From: Bacteroidota bacterium
Lineage (GTDB): Bacteria > Bacteroidota > Ignavibacteria > UBA10030 > SZUA-254
Assembly: GCA_036522515.1 (NCBI GenBank)
Contig: DATDFQ010000061.1
Coordinates: 56,242 to 120,241, forward strand
Direction of reading: 5' to 3'
Length of the DNA: 64,000 nt
The notes under the pieces are model-generated. The model ran no database searches and was not told where the DNA came from. It was given only the letters and a program-made list of their open reading frames with translations. This document shows, in pieces, positions 40,054-48,671 of the stretch; the stretch's first letter is position 1; every line of letters begins with the position of its first letter. The position numbers were made by a program, and so were the translations under genes.

Positions 40054-40858
40054 GGTTGTCACGATCGCAAATCAGAAGGGGGGAGTGGGTAAGACCACGA
40101 CGGCGATCAATCTTGCCGCCGGAGTCGCGGTAGCCGAGTTTCCGACCCTCCTCATCGACAGCGATCCCCAGGCGAATTCCACGAGCGGGCTCGGGATCGA
40201 GCCCCGGGAAGACCGGAAGAACGTGTACGACGCGCTGATCGGCGAGACCGATCCCCACGAGATCGTCCTCAAGACCGACATGCCGTACCTCTCGCTCCTG
40301 CCGTCGAGCATCAACTTGGTGGGAGCGGAGCTCGAACTCGTCGACGTGGAGCGGAGGGAACATATGATGGCCGCCCTTGTCGCGAAGCTGCGGAGCGAGT
40401 ATGAATACATCTTCATCGATTGCCCCCCGTCGCTCGGGCTCCTGACGTTGAACGGCCTCGTGGCGGCGGATTCGGTCCTCGTGCCGGTGCAGTGTGAATA
40501 CTTCGCCCTCGAAGGACTGGGATCGTTGCTCGACACGATCGCGATGGTCAAGAACGACCTCAACCCCCGTCTGGAGATCGAAGGGGTGCTGATGACGATG
40601 TTCGACAGCCGCCTCCGGCTCTCGAACCAGATCATCGAGGAAGTCAGGAAACACTTCGGCGAGAAAATGTTCAAGACGATGATTACGCGCAACGTGCGGT
40701 TGAGCGAAGCGCCGAGCTTCGGGAAGCCCGTGTTGCTCTACGAAGCGGTCTCCTCGGGAGCCAGGAACTACATGCAGCTCGCAAGGGAATTCCTCGACCG
40801 GCAGCAGGCTCCCGCCCACCACGATCATATTATTCCGGAGAGTTATGTCCAAGGCTAA
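40046..40858 (+). CDS. parA: Chromosome partitioning ATPase ParA/Soj
   Basis: A 270-residue ParA-type ATPase. The deviant Walker A is IANQKGGVGKTTTAINLA at the N-terminus, followed by LLIDSDPQANSTSGLG (Walker A') and YIFIDCPPSLGLLTLNGL (Walker B). The chromosomal Soj type is indicated by the short N-terminus without a DNA-binding domain. It works with ParB to segregate origin regions. The start overlaps the preceding membrane gene and its 3' end overlaps parB by 14 bp. Confidence 0.96.
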   Translation: MHKVVTIANQKGGVGKTTTAINLAAGVAVAEFPTLLIDSDPQANSTSGLGIEPREDRKNVYDALIGETDPHEIVLKTDMPYLSLLPSSINLVGAELELVDVERREHMMAALVAKLRSEYEYIFIDCPPSLGLLTLNGLVAADSVLVPVQCEYFALEGLGSLLDTIAMVKNDLNPRLEIEGVLMTMFDSRLRLSNQIIEEVRKHFGEKMFKTMITRNVRLSEAPSFGKPVLLYEAVSSGARNYMQLAREFLDRQQAPAHHDHIIPESYVQG

Positions 40859-41759
40859 ACATGGATTGGGGAAGGGCCTCTCCGCCCTGATACGCAGCGT
40901 ACCACCGGAAACCCGCCCCGAGCCCGCGCCCGTCCGGATTCCCGAACGGAACATCCCCGAAGGGACGATCACCCATCTCGAGATCGCGAAGATCCGGCCG
41001 AATCCGTTTCAGCCGCGCGCGGATTTCGACCAGCAGGCTCTCGACGAGCTCAAGGAATCGATCCGGGAGAAGGGGATCATCCAGGCGGTCACCGTCCGGC
41101 GAGCGGAAGACGGGATGTACGAGCTGATCTCGGGCGAGCGGCGGATCCGCGCGTCGACGGAGATCGGACTCGAGTCGATACCCGCCTATGTCATCGAGGT
41201 CAGGGACCGGGCGGAAATGCTCGAGCTTGCCCTGATCGAGAACCTGCAGCGCGAGCATCTGAACCCGATTGAAATCGCGATTTCCTACCAGCGTTTGATG
41301 CACGACGTGGGGCTCTCCGCCGAAGATGTCGCGAAAAAGGTGAGCAAGGACCGGACGACCGTCGTGAATTTCCTCCGCCTCTTGAAGCTCCCCGAAAAGA
41401 TCCAGGAGACGCTGAGGAAGGGGCTCCTGACGATGGGGCATGCGAGGGCTCTCGTCGCGATTCCGGACGAGAAAACCCAGCTACGGTTCTTCGACCGGAT
41501 CATGAAGCAGGATTTGAACGTGCGGCAGGTGGAAAAACTTGTCCGCGAGTTCGCGAAAGCGCACGACCGCAAGACCGTTCCCCTTCCAAAAGGGCCCGGC
41601 ACGGCGGTCGACAGCATCGCGGAACGCATTCAGCAGATTCTTGCAACCAGGGTCCGCGTGAACGTCCACGACGGCGGACGCGGGGAAATCGTCGTCGAGT
41701 TCTATTCGAGCGACGACCTCGGCCGTTTGTTCGACCTCATCGCCTCCATCGAGCACTAA
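40845..41759 (+). CDS. parB: Chromosome partitioning protein ParB/Spo0J
   Basis: A 304-residue CTPase/DNA-binding partner of ParA. The N-terminus [12 protein letters not shown] is the ParA-interacting motif. The ParB/Srx domain includes [33 protein letters not shown] and [20 protein letters not shown]; the helix-turn-helix for parS binding follows ([22 protein letters not shown]), and the C-terminal dimerisation domain ends in [20 protein letters not shown] parS palindrome was not found in this window by eye. Confidence 0.96.
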   Translation: MSKAKHGLGKGLSALIRSVPPETRPEPAPVRIPERNIPEGTITHLEIAKIRPNPFQPRADFDQQALDELKESIREKGIIQAVTVRRAEDGMYELISGERRIRASTEIGLESIPAYVIEVRDRAEMLELALIENLQREHLNPIEIAISYQRLMHDVGLSAEDVAKKVSKDRTTVVNFLRLLKLPEKIQETLRKGLLTMGHARALVAIPDEKTQLRFFDRIMKQDLNVRQVEKLVREFAKAHDRKTVPLPKGPGTAVDSIAERIQQILATRVRVNVHDGGRGEIVVEFYSSDDLGRLFDLIASIEH

Positions 41760-41767
41760 CCAACTCC

Positions 41768-42166
41768 ATGCCCATTACCGTAGTTCTCACGAACGACGCG
41801 CCGGCACCGATCGGCCCCTATAACCAGGCGATCGCCGCCTCAGGCACGTTTCTTTATACTGCCGGGCAAATTCCGATCGATCCCAAGACGAAGATGGTGG
41901 TCAACGGGGACATCAAGGCGCAGACGCGGCAGGCACTCGAGAATATCAAGGCCATCCTCTCCGGGGGCGGGTCCTCTATGGAACGCGTCGTGAAAACAAC
42001 CGTGTTCCTCAAGAATATGGACGACTTCTCCGGGATGAACGAGGTCTATGGGGAATTTTTCAAGGTCAATCCTCCCGCCAGATCGACTGTCGAAGTTGCA
42101 CGCCTTCCCAGGGATGTGAAAGTGGAGATTGAAGCGATCGCTCTCCTGGAAGACGGTCGGCGCTAG
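41768..42166 (+). CDS. RidA family (YjgF/YER057c) imine deaminase
   Basis: A 132-residue protein with the RidA signature: [29 protein letters not shown] near the start and [28 protein letters not shown] at the end, including the Arg that binds the carboxylate of imine intermediates. RidA hydrolyses reactive enamines and imines formed by PLP enzymes. It begins 8 bp after parB and is probably co-transcribed. Confidence 0.96.
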   Translation: MPITVVLTNDAPAPIGPYNQAIAASGTFLYTAGQIPIDPKTKMVVNGDIKAQTRQALENIKAILSGGGSSMERVVKTTVFLKNMDDFSGMNEVYGEFFKVNPPARSTVEVARLPRDVKVEIEAIALLEDGRR

Positions 42167-42172
42167 ACCCAG

Positions 42173-42790
42173 GTGGCGCCTCTCATTGTCATCCTGAGGG
42201 AGCGTAGCGACCGAAGGATCTCCTCAGCCCTCCTTGTAATTCTCCAACTAGTAGTATCAGCTGCCTTCTGTTCCGCTCGTCCCATCGGTCCCCCTCTGCC
42301 GTCCGACACCACCGCCTCCCAATCGAAACGTCCCTCCGATTCTCTTGTCGTTTCCGCGAAACGCTCGGACACATCCTTCGTCCGCCCGTCCAAGTCACCC
42401 TGGCTCGCCGTCGGCTTTTCGGCTGCGGTCCCGGGTCTCGGCCAGATCTATAATAGAAGCTACTGGAAGGCACCGATAGTCTGGTGTATCGGAGGGTATT
42501 GGGTCTACGAGTGGATCCATCTGAACAACAGCTACAAGGACTATCAGGAGAAGTACAAGCAGAGCGTCACGCCCCTCCAACCGGGCGGCAACCCTTTATA
42601 CCTCCTGAACCGGGATTTTTACAGGGATCAGAGGGACAAGTTTGCTTGGTACCTCGGCGCCCTCTACCTTCTGAACCTCGTCGACGCGTACGTCGACGCC
42701 AGCCTTTACGATTTCGACGTGGGACCGGACCTGACCGCAGACGGAAGGGTTGTTCCCCGGTTCAGGGCCTCGATACACGTGGGGTTTTGA
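42173..42790 (+). CDS. DUF5683 membrane protein with a repeat-derived start
   Basis: A 205-residue protein. The DUF5683 core is WLAVGFSAAVPGLGQIYNRSYWKAPIVWCIGG followed by YWVYEWIHLNNSYKDYQ and DKFAWYLGALYLLNLVDAYVDASLYDFDVG, with two to three membrane helices; the family is typical of Bacteroidota. The only plausible start is a GTG at 42173. Codons 4-17 are formed by a family A repeat arm and read out as LIVILRERSDRRIS, just before a hydrophobic signal-like stretch (ALLVILQLVVSAAFCSA). It abuts the convergent aldo/keto reductase gene with no gap. Confidence 0.85.
   Translation: MAPLIVILRERSDRRISSALLVILQLVVSAAFCSARPIGPPLPSDTTASQSKRPSDSLVVSAKRSDTSFVRPSKSPWLAVGFSAAVPGLGQIYNRSYWKAPIVWCIGGYWVYEWIHLNNSYKDYQEKYKQSVTPLQPGGNPLYLLNRDFYRDQRDKFAWYLGALYLLNLVDAYVDASLYDFDVGPDLTADGRVVPRFRASIHVGF
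42185..42224. repeat. Family A half-copy inside the DUF5683 coding start (copy 4)
   Basis: ATTGTCATCCTGAGGGAGCG then TAGCGACCGAAGGATCTC, the same arm as at 39441. Here it is read in frame as part of the N-terminus of the DUF5683 protein. Confidence 0.8.
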
Positions 42791-43786
42791 CTACCCCTTC
42801 AACACTCCCTCGATCGCTGCTAATTCCTCCGGGGTAAAATCGAGCCGTTTCAGCGCGGCGACGTTCTCCTCGATCTGTTCAACCCTGCTTGCCCCGATCA
42901 CGACCGAGGTCATGATGTCGTGCCGGAGGACCCACGCAAGGCTCATCTGCGCGAGCGATTGCCCTCGCTTTTTCGCAATCCCGTTAAGCGTTCGAAGAGT
43001 GTCCACTCTCTGAGCGCTGATCGACTCGCGCCTGAGGGAAGAGTCCTTCTGCGCCGCCCGGGAATTCTCCGGAATGCCGTCCAAATACTTGTCGGTGAGA
43101 AGCCCCTGGGCGAGAGGGGAGAAGGAGATGCAGCCGATCCCTTCACTCCGCAACACATCGAGCAGCCCGCCTTCCACCGATCTGTTGAGCATGTTATAGA
43201 CCGGCTGGTGGATCAGGCACGGGGTCCCAAGCCGCCGGAGAATCTTCGACGCCTCGAGGGTCTGTTCCGCGCTCAGGGATGAAACGCCGGCATAGAGCGC
43301 CTTGCCTGCCCGGACCGCGTGATCGAGAGCGGACATCGATTCCTCGAGCGGGGTTTCGGGATCGGGGCGGTGGAGATAGAAGATATCGACGTATTCCAGT
43401 CCCATTCGCTTCAAGCTCTGGTCGAGGCTCGACAACAAATACTTCCGCGAGCCCCATTCCCCGTAAGGGCCCGGCCACATCCGGTAGCCTGCCTTCGTCG
43501 CAACGATCAGCTCGTCGCGGTAGGACGCCAGATCTTCCCTCAGGATTTTTCCGAAGTTTACCTCGGCCGATCCCGGAGGCGGGCCGTAGTTATTCCCGAG
43601 GTCGAAGTGTGTGATGCCGAGATCGAACGCCCGCAGGATTCTTTCCCGCATGCTGCCGGGCGAGTCGGCCCCGCCGAAATTCTGCCAGAGCCCCAGCGAG
43701 ACGGCCGGGAGTTTCAGGCCGCTTTTTCCGCAGCGGCGGTACTGCATCTCGTCGTATCGATTTTCCAACGGATGGTATTTTTTCAT
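42791..43786 (-). CDS. Aldo/keto reductase (YghZ-like)
   Basis: A 331-residue NADPH-dependent oxidoreductase of the AKR superfamily, YghZ/Kv-beta-like group: MQYRRCGKSGLKLPAVSLGLWQNFG, then FDLGITHFDLGNNYGPPPGSAE with the catalytic Asp and Tyr, Lys in IVATKAGY, His in IFYLHRPDP, and the cofactor-binding block FSPLAQGLLTDKYLDG and VVIGASRVEQIEEN. YghZ reduces L-glyceraldehyde 3-phosphate and toxic aldehydes. It is the last of a minus-strand group with the SDR and CPBP genes, 28 bp after the SDR gene. Confidence 0.93.
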   Translation of the reverse strand: MKKYHPLENRYDEMQYRRCGKSGLKLPAVSLGLWQNFGGADSPGSMRERILRAFDLGITHFDLGNNYGPPPGSAEVNFGKILREDLASYRDELIVATKAGYRMWPGPYGEWGSRKYLLSSLDQSLKRMGLEYVDIFYLHRPDPETPLEESMSALDHAVRAGKALYAGVSSLSAEQTLEASKILRRLGTPCLIHQPVYNMLNRSVEGGLLDVLRSEGIGCISFSPLAQGLLTDKYLDGIPENSRAAQKDSSLRRESISAQRVDTLRTLNGIAKKRGQSLAQMSLAWVLRHDIMTSVVIGASRVEQIEENVAALKRLDFTPEELAAIEGVLKG

Positions 43787-43814
43787 GTTGTTCCCTTGAG
43801 CAGTTGTTCTCTTG

Positions 43815-44765
43815 TTAATCGATCACGGCGATTCCCTCCCGGAATGTCGGGAAGGAGAGCGCCGGCAGAAGCTCTTTCTTCATCCGGGAAGTGTCGGCCA
43901 CGACCGATGTCATCCCCATCGTAACGATATCCCGTGTCAGAGGTGCGGAGGTGCGAAATATCAGCGCTCCTGTTTGGCACCATGCGGCCGCCCAATAGAA
44001 CACGAAGTCGGGCATCCTCGGTGGCTTCGGGTACCCCCAATGATCCGCCAGCCGGTCGAGGAAATCCTGCAGCACGACGGGCTCGTCGTCGCACACATTG
44101 TAGATTCCGGCAATCCCCTCAGCGCGGATGGCGATATCCAGGGCCTTTAGAAAATCCTGGATCGCGAGCAAGTGAAGCCAGGTGGGTGTTTTCCAGATTG
44201 CGAGCATGCGTTTTCTCAGGAGCGAGCGCGCCGCTTCGATGAGCTTGATGTTCTTTCCGTAGATCACGCCGGCTCTGAGGACGACCGCCTCCATCCGGGT
44301 TCCCATGCTCGCTTCGAAGAGATACTTCTCGGCGTCGAGCCGTGTCCGGGAATGGATCGCGTTCGGGGATGCGTTTAAGACGCCGCGGGCAGGAACGGCG
44401 GGAGTCGTCTCGCCCTCCACATGCGGAAAGCTGACGAGGATGATGCGTCGAACCGCTGTCCGGAGCGCGGCGTCCACCAGGTTTTTTACGTACAGGGTGT
44501 TTGTGACGGGGAGGAAGCGTTCCGGCCTCGGTTTAAACAGCACGCCCGCAAGATGGACGATGCAGTCGACCCCTTCGCAGGCCTTCATAAGAAATTCGCG
44601 ATCGGCGAGGTTTCCTTTGAGCACGGTAACGTTCGGTGAGGAGAGAATCTCCGGCGCCGGCTCCTTCCGGTGAACGAGCAAGCGCAGGGCGTCGCCGGAG
44701 GGGATCAGATAACGCGTGAGCTGCGTGCCAAGGTTCCCGGCGGCTCCCGTGATGAGGATAATCAT
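43815..44765 (-). CDS. NAD(P)-dependent epimerase/dehydratase (extended SDR-like)
   Basis: A 316-residue Rossmann protein. The nucleotide-binding GAAGNLG is at residues 7-13, and the usual LKGNLADREFLMKACEGVDCIVHLAG block follows. The catalytic YxxxK is not conserved in canonical form: the corresponding region reads IHSRTRLDAEKYLFEAS. The later part (IYNVCDDEPVVLQDFLDRLADHWG) is typical of NAD-dependent epimerase-like proteins acting on nucleotide sugars or lipids. The substrate is unknown. The start overlaps the CPBP stop codon by 4 bp. Confidence 0.85.
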   Translation of the reverse strand: MIILITGAAGNLGTQLTRYLIPSGDALRLLVHRKEPAPEILSSPNVTVLKGNLADREFLMKACEGVDCIVHLAGVLFKPRPERFLPVTNTLYVKNLVDAALRTAVRRIILVSFPHVEGETTPAVPARGVLNASPNAIHSRTRLDAEKYLFEASMGTRMEAVVLRAGVIYGKNIKLIEAARSLLRKRMLAIWKTPTWLHLLAIQDFLKALDIAIRAEGIAGIYNVCDDEPVVLQDFLDRLADHWGYPKPPRMPDFVFYWAAAWCQTGALIFRTSAPLTRDIVTMGMTSVVADTSRMKKELLPALSFPTFREGIAVID

Positions 44766-45325
44766 GCCGGCATCGGCTCTCTCCTTGTCAGAAATCGAAA
44801 GTAGAGGATGCCGCCGATATCGAAGAGGCCGTGCCCGATCATCGGGACTGCGAGGTCCCCTGAAAACTTGTATGCCAGCCCGAACAGCAATCCGTGCGCG
44901 AACGCCCAGTAGCTGACTACCCGGATCTCCCTTTTACCGACATGCGCGAGGCCGAAGAGGATGGTACTCGCGACGATTCCCCACTGTCCCTGTATGAATC
45001 CACGGAAAAACAACTCCTCACCGAACGCCGCCGTGATCCCGCCCAGGAGCGCCTGGAGAAGCGATATTCCCGAATATTCCTTTGCGAGCGATTTCGTAAG
45101 TTCTTCGGCATACCCCCGACCCCGGATCAGCGCGTACCCGTTCTGGACCGTGAACGTCCAGACCGTGACCACGGCTGCCGAGACGAGACCGAAGACGATC
45201 GAGTAGGAGGTGAGCGAAATCGTAACGGGCACGTGGAAGTACGAGATCCCGAAGAGTCCCGCGCCGCCGAGAAGAACTGTCACGCCGAGGTTGAGCCAGA
45301 TGTACTTCTTGACGTAAAAAAGCAT
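44762..45325 (-). CDS. CPBP family intramembrane metalloprotease
   Basis: A 187-residue membrane protein with about five helices. The CPBP (Abi/CAAX protease) motif 1 is AAFGEELFFRGFIQGQWG (EExxxR), motif 2 is VSYWAFAHGLLFGLAYKF and motif 3 is PMIGHGLFDIGGI. Members process prenylated or other membrane substrates, or protect against bacteriocins. The ATG at 45325 has an AAGGAG ribosome site; a TTG 18 bp upstream is less likely. Confidence 0.9.
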   Translation of the reverse strand: MLFYVKKYIWLNLGVTVLLGGAGLFGISYFHVPVTISLTSYSIVFGLVSAAVVTVWTFTVQNGYALIRGRGYAEELTKSLAKEYSGISLLQALLGGITAAFGEELFFRGFIQGQWGIVASTILFGLAHVGKREIRVVSYWAFAHGLLFGLAYKFSGDLAVPMIGHGLFDIGGILYFRFLTRREPMPA

Positions 45326-45352
45326 GTGCGTCGCTCCTTGCAAGCGGCGGTT

Positions 45353-46312
45353 TTAACCGGCGCCGAGGGGCGCAGGTTCGGTGTCGTGAATGCGCCTCAG
45401 ATCGATCCCGAGATTCGGCCCGCCCGCGTCGATAAACATGTCGCTGAACTTTGCTCCCCAGATGACCTCGTGATGCTTGTACGAGGAGCGCGTATGCACG
45501 GTCTGGGAGAACGTCTCATCGACCGCGGTGAGGAGGACCATGAATTCCGCGTCGGACGCCTCGAAGGCCTCTTTCGTCACGCCGAAGAGAGGGCTTGTGG
45601 GATCGATCGGGTGGACGACCACCCAGTGGAGAGGAAAGAACATCACACCGCTCCGCTCGAGCGTGAGAGGATGAAAACGGCGGGTGGAGATGCCGTTTTG
45701 AAACTCGGTCCTGCTCAGCACGACGGTCGCCTTCACGTCGATCAGCTCGCTGCTCCGGGTGTTCGCGATCCGGAACTCGAACGCGGTGATGCCCCTGTAC
45801 GGGGCGATGATCGCATCTTTGCTGAAGATGATTTTTGCCCCGGGCCGGGAAAACCGGGCGAAGAGTATTCCGGTTGCGAGGGCGAATCCGAGGAGACCCG
45901 CCAGCGCCTCGACGGTCACCAGGAGGTTTGCCGCAAGCCCCCTCGGGCTGAATACTCCGTAGCCGATCGTCGCGAGCGTTTGCACGCTGAAGAAGAACGC
46001 TTCGGTAAACCGTTCGGCAAACGTTACGCCGGTCGCCCCTTGAAGAGCTCCCGGGCCGCAGAGAACATACAGAAATGCAAAGAGGGTGTTCGTCAGAAAG
46101 TAGCAGAGGATGAGGAGGAGGATGAACTTCGTCCAGGAGATCGTCAGAAGCAGATGGTATCTGTTCTGGGATTCGCCGAACGACAGGCCGAGCCGGGCTG
46201 CGTTGAACGTGCCGTCGCGGTTGAGGAAGCGGACGCGGCTTTGCTGGGCGACGCGCGATCCGAGTCCGAGATCGCTGCTTTCATCCTCCGGCTTTCGGAC
46301 AGGGGCCGCCAT
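45353..46312 (-). CDS. Inward-rectifier-type potassium channel (KirBac family)
   Basis: A 319-residue channel. It shows a slide helix, TM1 (about 57-82, TISWTKFILLLILCYFLTNTLF), a pore helix and the K+ selectivity filter TIGYG at 115-119, TM2 (about 128-152), and a C-terminal cytoplasmic Kir beta-sandwich (FEFRIANTRSSELIDVKATVVLSRTE, VVVHPIDPTSPLFGVTKEAFEASDAEFMVLL). The length is typical of KirBac. It is 3 bp after the DUF1684 gene and 27 bp before the CPBP gene. It should mediate K+ flux and membrane potential control. Confidence 0.95.
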   Translation of the reverse strand: MAAPVRKPEDESSDLGLGSRVAQQSRVRFLNRDGTFNAARLGLSFGESQNRYHLLLTISWTKFILLLILCYFLTNTLFAFLYVLCGPGALQGATGVTFAERFTEAFFFSVQTLATIGYGVFSPRGLAANLLVTVEALAGLLGFALATGILFARFSRPGAKIIFSKDAIIAPYRGITAFEFRIANTRSSELIDVKATVVLSRTEFQNGISTRRFHPLTLERSGVMFFPLHWVVVHPIDPTSPLFGVTKEAFEASDAEFMVLLTAVDETFSQTVHTRSSYKHHEVIWGAKFSDMFIDAGGPNLGIDLRRIHDTEPAPLGAG

Positions 46313-46315
46313 GGG

Positions 46316-47254
46316 TCAATGCCCGGAGTACATTTTCTCCCCCGCCTCGACCCGGAACGGAAGATGGTTCTGCCGGGGAGGGATCGGGCACGTCGCGAAC
46401 ACCGTGAACACGCAGGGCCAGTTGTACGCCTTGTTAAAATCGAGAATCACCTTCCCCGCGGAGTCGGGAAGCGCGCTGTAGAGCTGTCTCCCCAAGCCGT
46501 ACGTCTCCTTGCCCGCCGTGGCATCGCTGAACATGATGAAGAGCTGGTTCTCGTTGCCTGTCTCGATCACGGGCTCCAGCCGGTATTCCTTCCCCTCCAC
46601 GCTGAACACGATCGCGCCCGGACAGGTATCGTTCTCGGTTGTCCCGATCATCGTCGCGATGGGAATGATTTTCGGAGGGCGGTAGGGCTCGAAGCGGGCT
46701 TCAAACCGCCACTTCGGATCGGCCGGAAAGTATTCGAGGCCCTTGAAGTTCACGCGCGCGGGATTCTCCTTGTCCTTCACCCGCACGCCGATCTTGTCCG
46801 AGCGCTTGATGGTGTAAAAGCTGAGCGAGCCGAGTGTGATCACCGTGGGTTCCTCATCGTCCGACTTGAGCGCCATCGAGGTCACGACCGAGTCATGGTA
46901 CTTGAGCCCGGATCCCGGACGGGCTTGCAGCCGGAGAGCCCCATGTTCGAGCCAGATCGATCCGGCGACCGCCGGCGCCTTGCCGGCAGGGAGGATGACC
47001 GTATTCGTGGAGTCGCTCCCGAGCTTGTTCTCCCCCTCTTTAAGCCAGGAGAGGCCGCAAAGGGTCAACCAGCCGTCGTCGCGAGTCAACCGCGTAAGCC
47101 GCGTCGACTGCCACTCCTGAATTTCCTTCCGGAAGGCGGCGGGATCGGGCCCGCTTGCCGGTTGGGTACAACCTTCGCATACGAGGAACAAGAGGAGAAC
47201 CAGGGCTGCGGACCAGGCGAAGGAGCGGCAAAAAATCGACGGCCTTTGTTTCAT
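46316..47254 (-). CDS. DUF1684 lipoprotein
   Basis: A 312-residue exported protein. The signal peptide AWSAALVLLLFLVCEGC carries a lipobox-like end. The mature part follows the DUF1684 pattern: FRKEIQEWQSTRLTRLTRDDGWLTLCGLSWLKEGENKLGSD, NPARVNFKGLEYFPADPKWRFEARF, IPIATMIGTTENDTCPGAIVFSVEGKEYRLEP, LFIMFSDATAGKETYGLGRQLYS and a final DFNKAYNWPCVFTVFATCPIPPRQN. The biochemical role is unknown. It lies directly upstream of the Kir channel gene and is probably in the same transcript. Confidence 0.9.
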   Translation of the reverse strand: MKQRPSIFCRSFAWSAALVLLLFLVCEGCTQPASGPDPAAFRKEIQEWQSTRLTRLTRDDGWLTLCGLSWLKEGENKLGSDSTNTVILPAGKAPAVAGSIWLEHGALRLQARPGSGLKYHDSVVTSMALKSDDEEPTVITLGSLSFYTIKRSDKIGVRVKDKENPARVNFKGLEYFPADPKWRFEARFEPYRPPKIIPIATMIGTTENDTCPGAIVFSVEGKEYRLEPVIETGNENQLFIMFSDATAGKETYGLGRQLYSALPDSAGKVILDFNKAYNWPCVFTVFATCPIPPRQNHLPFRVEAGEKMYSGH

Positions 47255-47287
47255 CGCTGACCTATTGGAGAAAAAAAGTCTCTGAGT

Positions 47288-47623
47288 CTATTCCCTGTGC
47301 GTTTCCGCGGGCGAGTGCTCGGGGCACCCGCACTTCCTGAGCAGAAGCTCCCATGTATAAATCCCGGTGGCATGGCCGTCCCCCCAGTGAAGTTGAATTG
47401 CGTACGACCCGACCAGTTGGATCTCCTTCAGATCGTAACGCCCGGCGACGGTGCGGTCGGGTTCCGGGGGCCTGTAAGAATGCATGAGGAGCGTCTCGCC
47501 GGAACAGGTCGCGCACGGACAGAAATCGCGCAGGTCCTCGAAGGTGTAGGTGCTTTCGTGTCCGTTGTCCCATATCAGTCTGAGCTCATTGGGACTGATC
47601 TTCTTGATGCTCCTAGGTTTCAT
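47288..47623 (-). CDS. DUF971 (gamma-butyrobetaine hydroxylase N-terminal-like) protein
   Basis: A 111-residue single-domain protein. IKKISPNELRLIWDNGHESTYTFEDLRDFCPCATCSG and VGSYAIQLHWGDGHATGIYTWELLLRKC are the DUF971/GBBH-like N-terminal pattern, with the CPCATC zinc-binding cysteines and a later CGC near the C-terminus. In eukaryotic hydroxylases this domain binds zinc; in bacteria it is free-standing and often linked to iron-sulfur cluster carriers. The ATG at 47623 has an AGGAAAC-type ribosome site. It lies between the FKBP and DUF1684 genes. Confidence 0.93.
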   Translation of the reverse strand: MKPRSIKKISPNELRLIWDNGHESTYTFEDLRDFCPCATCSGETLLMHSYRPPEPDRTVAGRYDLKEIQLVGSYAIQLHWGDGHATGIYTWELLLRKCGCPEHSPAETHRE

Positions 47624-47675
47624 GTTTCCTGGCGGTATCCGCCGGCTGTTACCTTCACATCGGTTCCCCCCGGAA

Positions 47676-48368
47676 TTACTTTACCGAAATCAGCTCGAGT
47701 TCGAACACCAGCGTCGAATTGGGGCCGATAAGCGGGCCGGCGGGCTGGTCCGCATAGGCGAGGCTCGGGGGGACGAAGAGTTGCCACTTCGATCCGACCG
47801 GCATCAGCTGCAACGCTTCCACCCAGCCCTGGATCCAACCGCTCACGGCGCGGGTCACGGCCTGACCCCTTTTGTACGAGCTGTCGAACTCCGTCCCGTC
47901 GATCAGCGTGCCCTTGTAGTTTACCGTGACTGTCTGGCTCAGGGTCGGCTTCGGTCCCGTTCCTGCCTTCATAATCTTGTATTGCAACCCGGAGGCGGTG
48001 GTGACCACTCCCGGTTTCTTCTTGTTCTCGGCGAGAAACGCCTCGCCGTCCTTTTTGTTCTTGTCGCCAAGCGTTTTCATCCGCTCTGCCTGCGAGGCCA
48101 TCATCCGCTGCTGGAGCCCCGCGAGCGCGTCCGTCGCCTGGTCCTCCGTCATCAGGGTCTTTCCTCCGGACATCACATCCTTGACCGCCTGCGTGAAGAC
48201 CAACGGATCGATGTCGACCGATTGCCGCTTGAAATTATTGGCGATGTTCATTCCGATGCCGTAGCTGACGCTGTCTTTCTGGGTCTTTATCTGCACTTTT
48301 TCTTGAGTGTTTCCCTGGCACGCCATCAAGACGAGAGCCATCACGGGAATGAATGCTATTTTCATCAA
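47676..48368 (-). CDS. FKBP-type peptidyl-prolyl isomerase (FkpA/Mip-like lipoprotein)
   Basis: A 230-residue exported chaperone. The lipoprotein signal ends in LVLMACQG. An N-terminal helical dimerisation domain (DSVSYGIGMNIANNFKRQSVDIDPLVFTQAV) carries a long helix, and the FKBP domain follows: GLQYKIMKAGTGPKPTLSQTVTVNYKGTLIDGTEFDSSYKRGQ, GWVEALQLMPVGSKWQLFVPPSLAYADQ. It helps outer-membrane or periplasmic protein folding. Its ribosome site is AGGAG, 7 bases before the ATG, and its promoter is at 48414-48442. Confidence 0.95.
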   Translation of the reverse strand: MMKIAFIPVMALVLMACQGNTQEKVQIKTQKDSVSYGIGMNIANNFKRQSVDIDPLVFTQAVKDVMSGGKTLMTEDQATDALAGLQQRMMASQAERMKTLGDKNKKDGEAFLAENKKKPGVVTTASGLQYKIMKAGTGPKPTLSQTVTVNYKGTLIDGTEFDSSYKRGQAVTRAVSGWIQGWVEALQLMPVGSKWQLFVPPSLAYADQPAGPLIGPNSTLVFELELISVK

Positions 48369-48413
48369 AAACTCCTTCGGTTGAGTGGATCAGGTTTCAG
48401 AAAAGTATGAATC

Positions 48414-48442
48414 AAAATACCACTTTGGGGAGGATATTCCAA
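48414..48442 (-). promoter_or_regulatory. Candidate promoter of the FKBP gene
   Basis: On the minus strand: TTGGAA (48442-48437), 17-bp spacer, TATTTT (48419-48414) followed by G. Predicted start near 48407, about 40 nt upstream of the start codon. Confidence 0.6.
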
Positions 48443-48450
48443 ATTCGTTA

Positions 48451-48534
48451 ATGTCATCCTGAGCGTAACGGAGTGAAGCGAAGGATCTCCACACGACGAT
48501 CTACGAGATCCTTCGCTTCGCTCAGGATGACAAA
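48451..48534. repeat. Intergenic palindromic repeat, family A (copy 5)
   Basis: A compact complete copy: ATGTCATCCTGAGCG...GAAGCGAAGGATCTC, a short CACACGACGATCTAC loop and GAGATCCTTCGCTTCGCTCAGGATGACA. The arms can pair over about 27 bases. Confidence 0.9.
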
Positions 48535-48582
48535 ATTAGGCACCGTGCCAGGTTCGTGGATTTGGTCCGGATATTATACAAG

Positions 48583-48612
48583 AATCCCGGCCCGCGTGTG
48601 CAGGCCGGGATT
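48583..48612. terminator. Hairpin, possible terminator of the Gly/Asn-rich gene
   Basis: A 10-bp stem, AATCCCGGCC (48583-48592) with GGCCGGGATT (48603-48612), lies 60 bp after the stop codon at 48672. The downstream minus-strand bases are only moderately T-rich (CTTGTATAAT). Confidence 0.4.
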
Positions 48613-48671
48613 CCGTTTCAGCATCAGCCCCCGATTGTTGCGGTTGAGATTGAGGGCTTCGTTATCGCGAG

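Noticed and set aside
40046..41759. A parS site close to parAB
   Set aside because: No TGTTTCACGTGAAACA-like palindrome was found by eye near parAB or elsewhere in the window, so the origin of replication cannot be inferred to be here.
44894..47260. A 788-codon plus-strand reading frame
   Set aside because: It runs antisense to the CPBP, Kir channel and DUF1684 genes, all of which have recognisable motifs. The translated product has no domain-like pattern.
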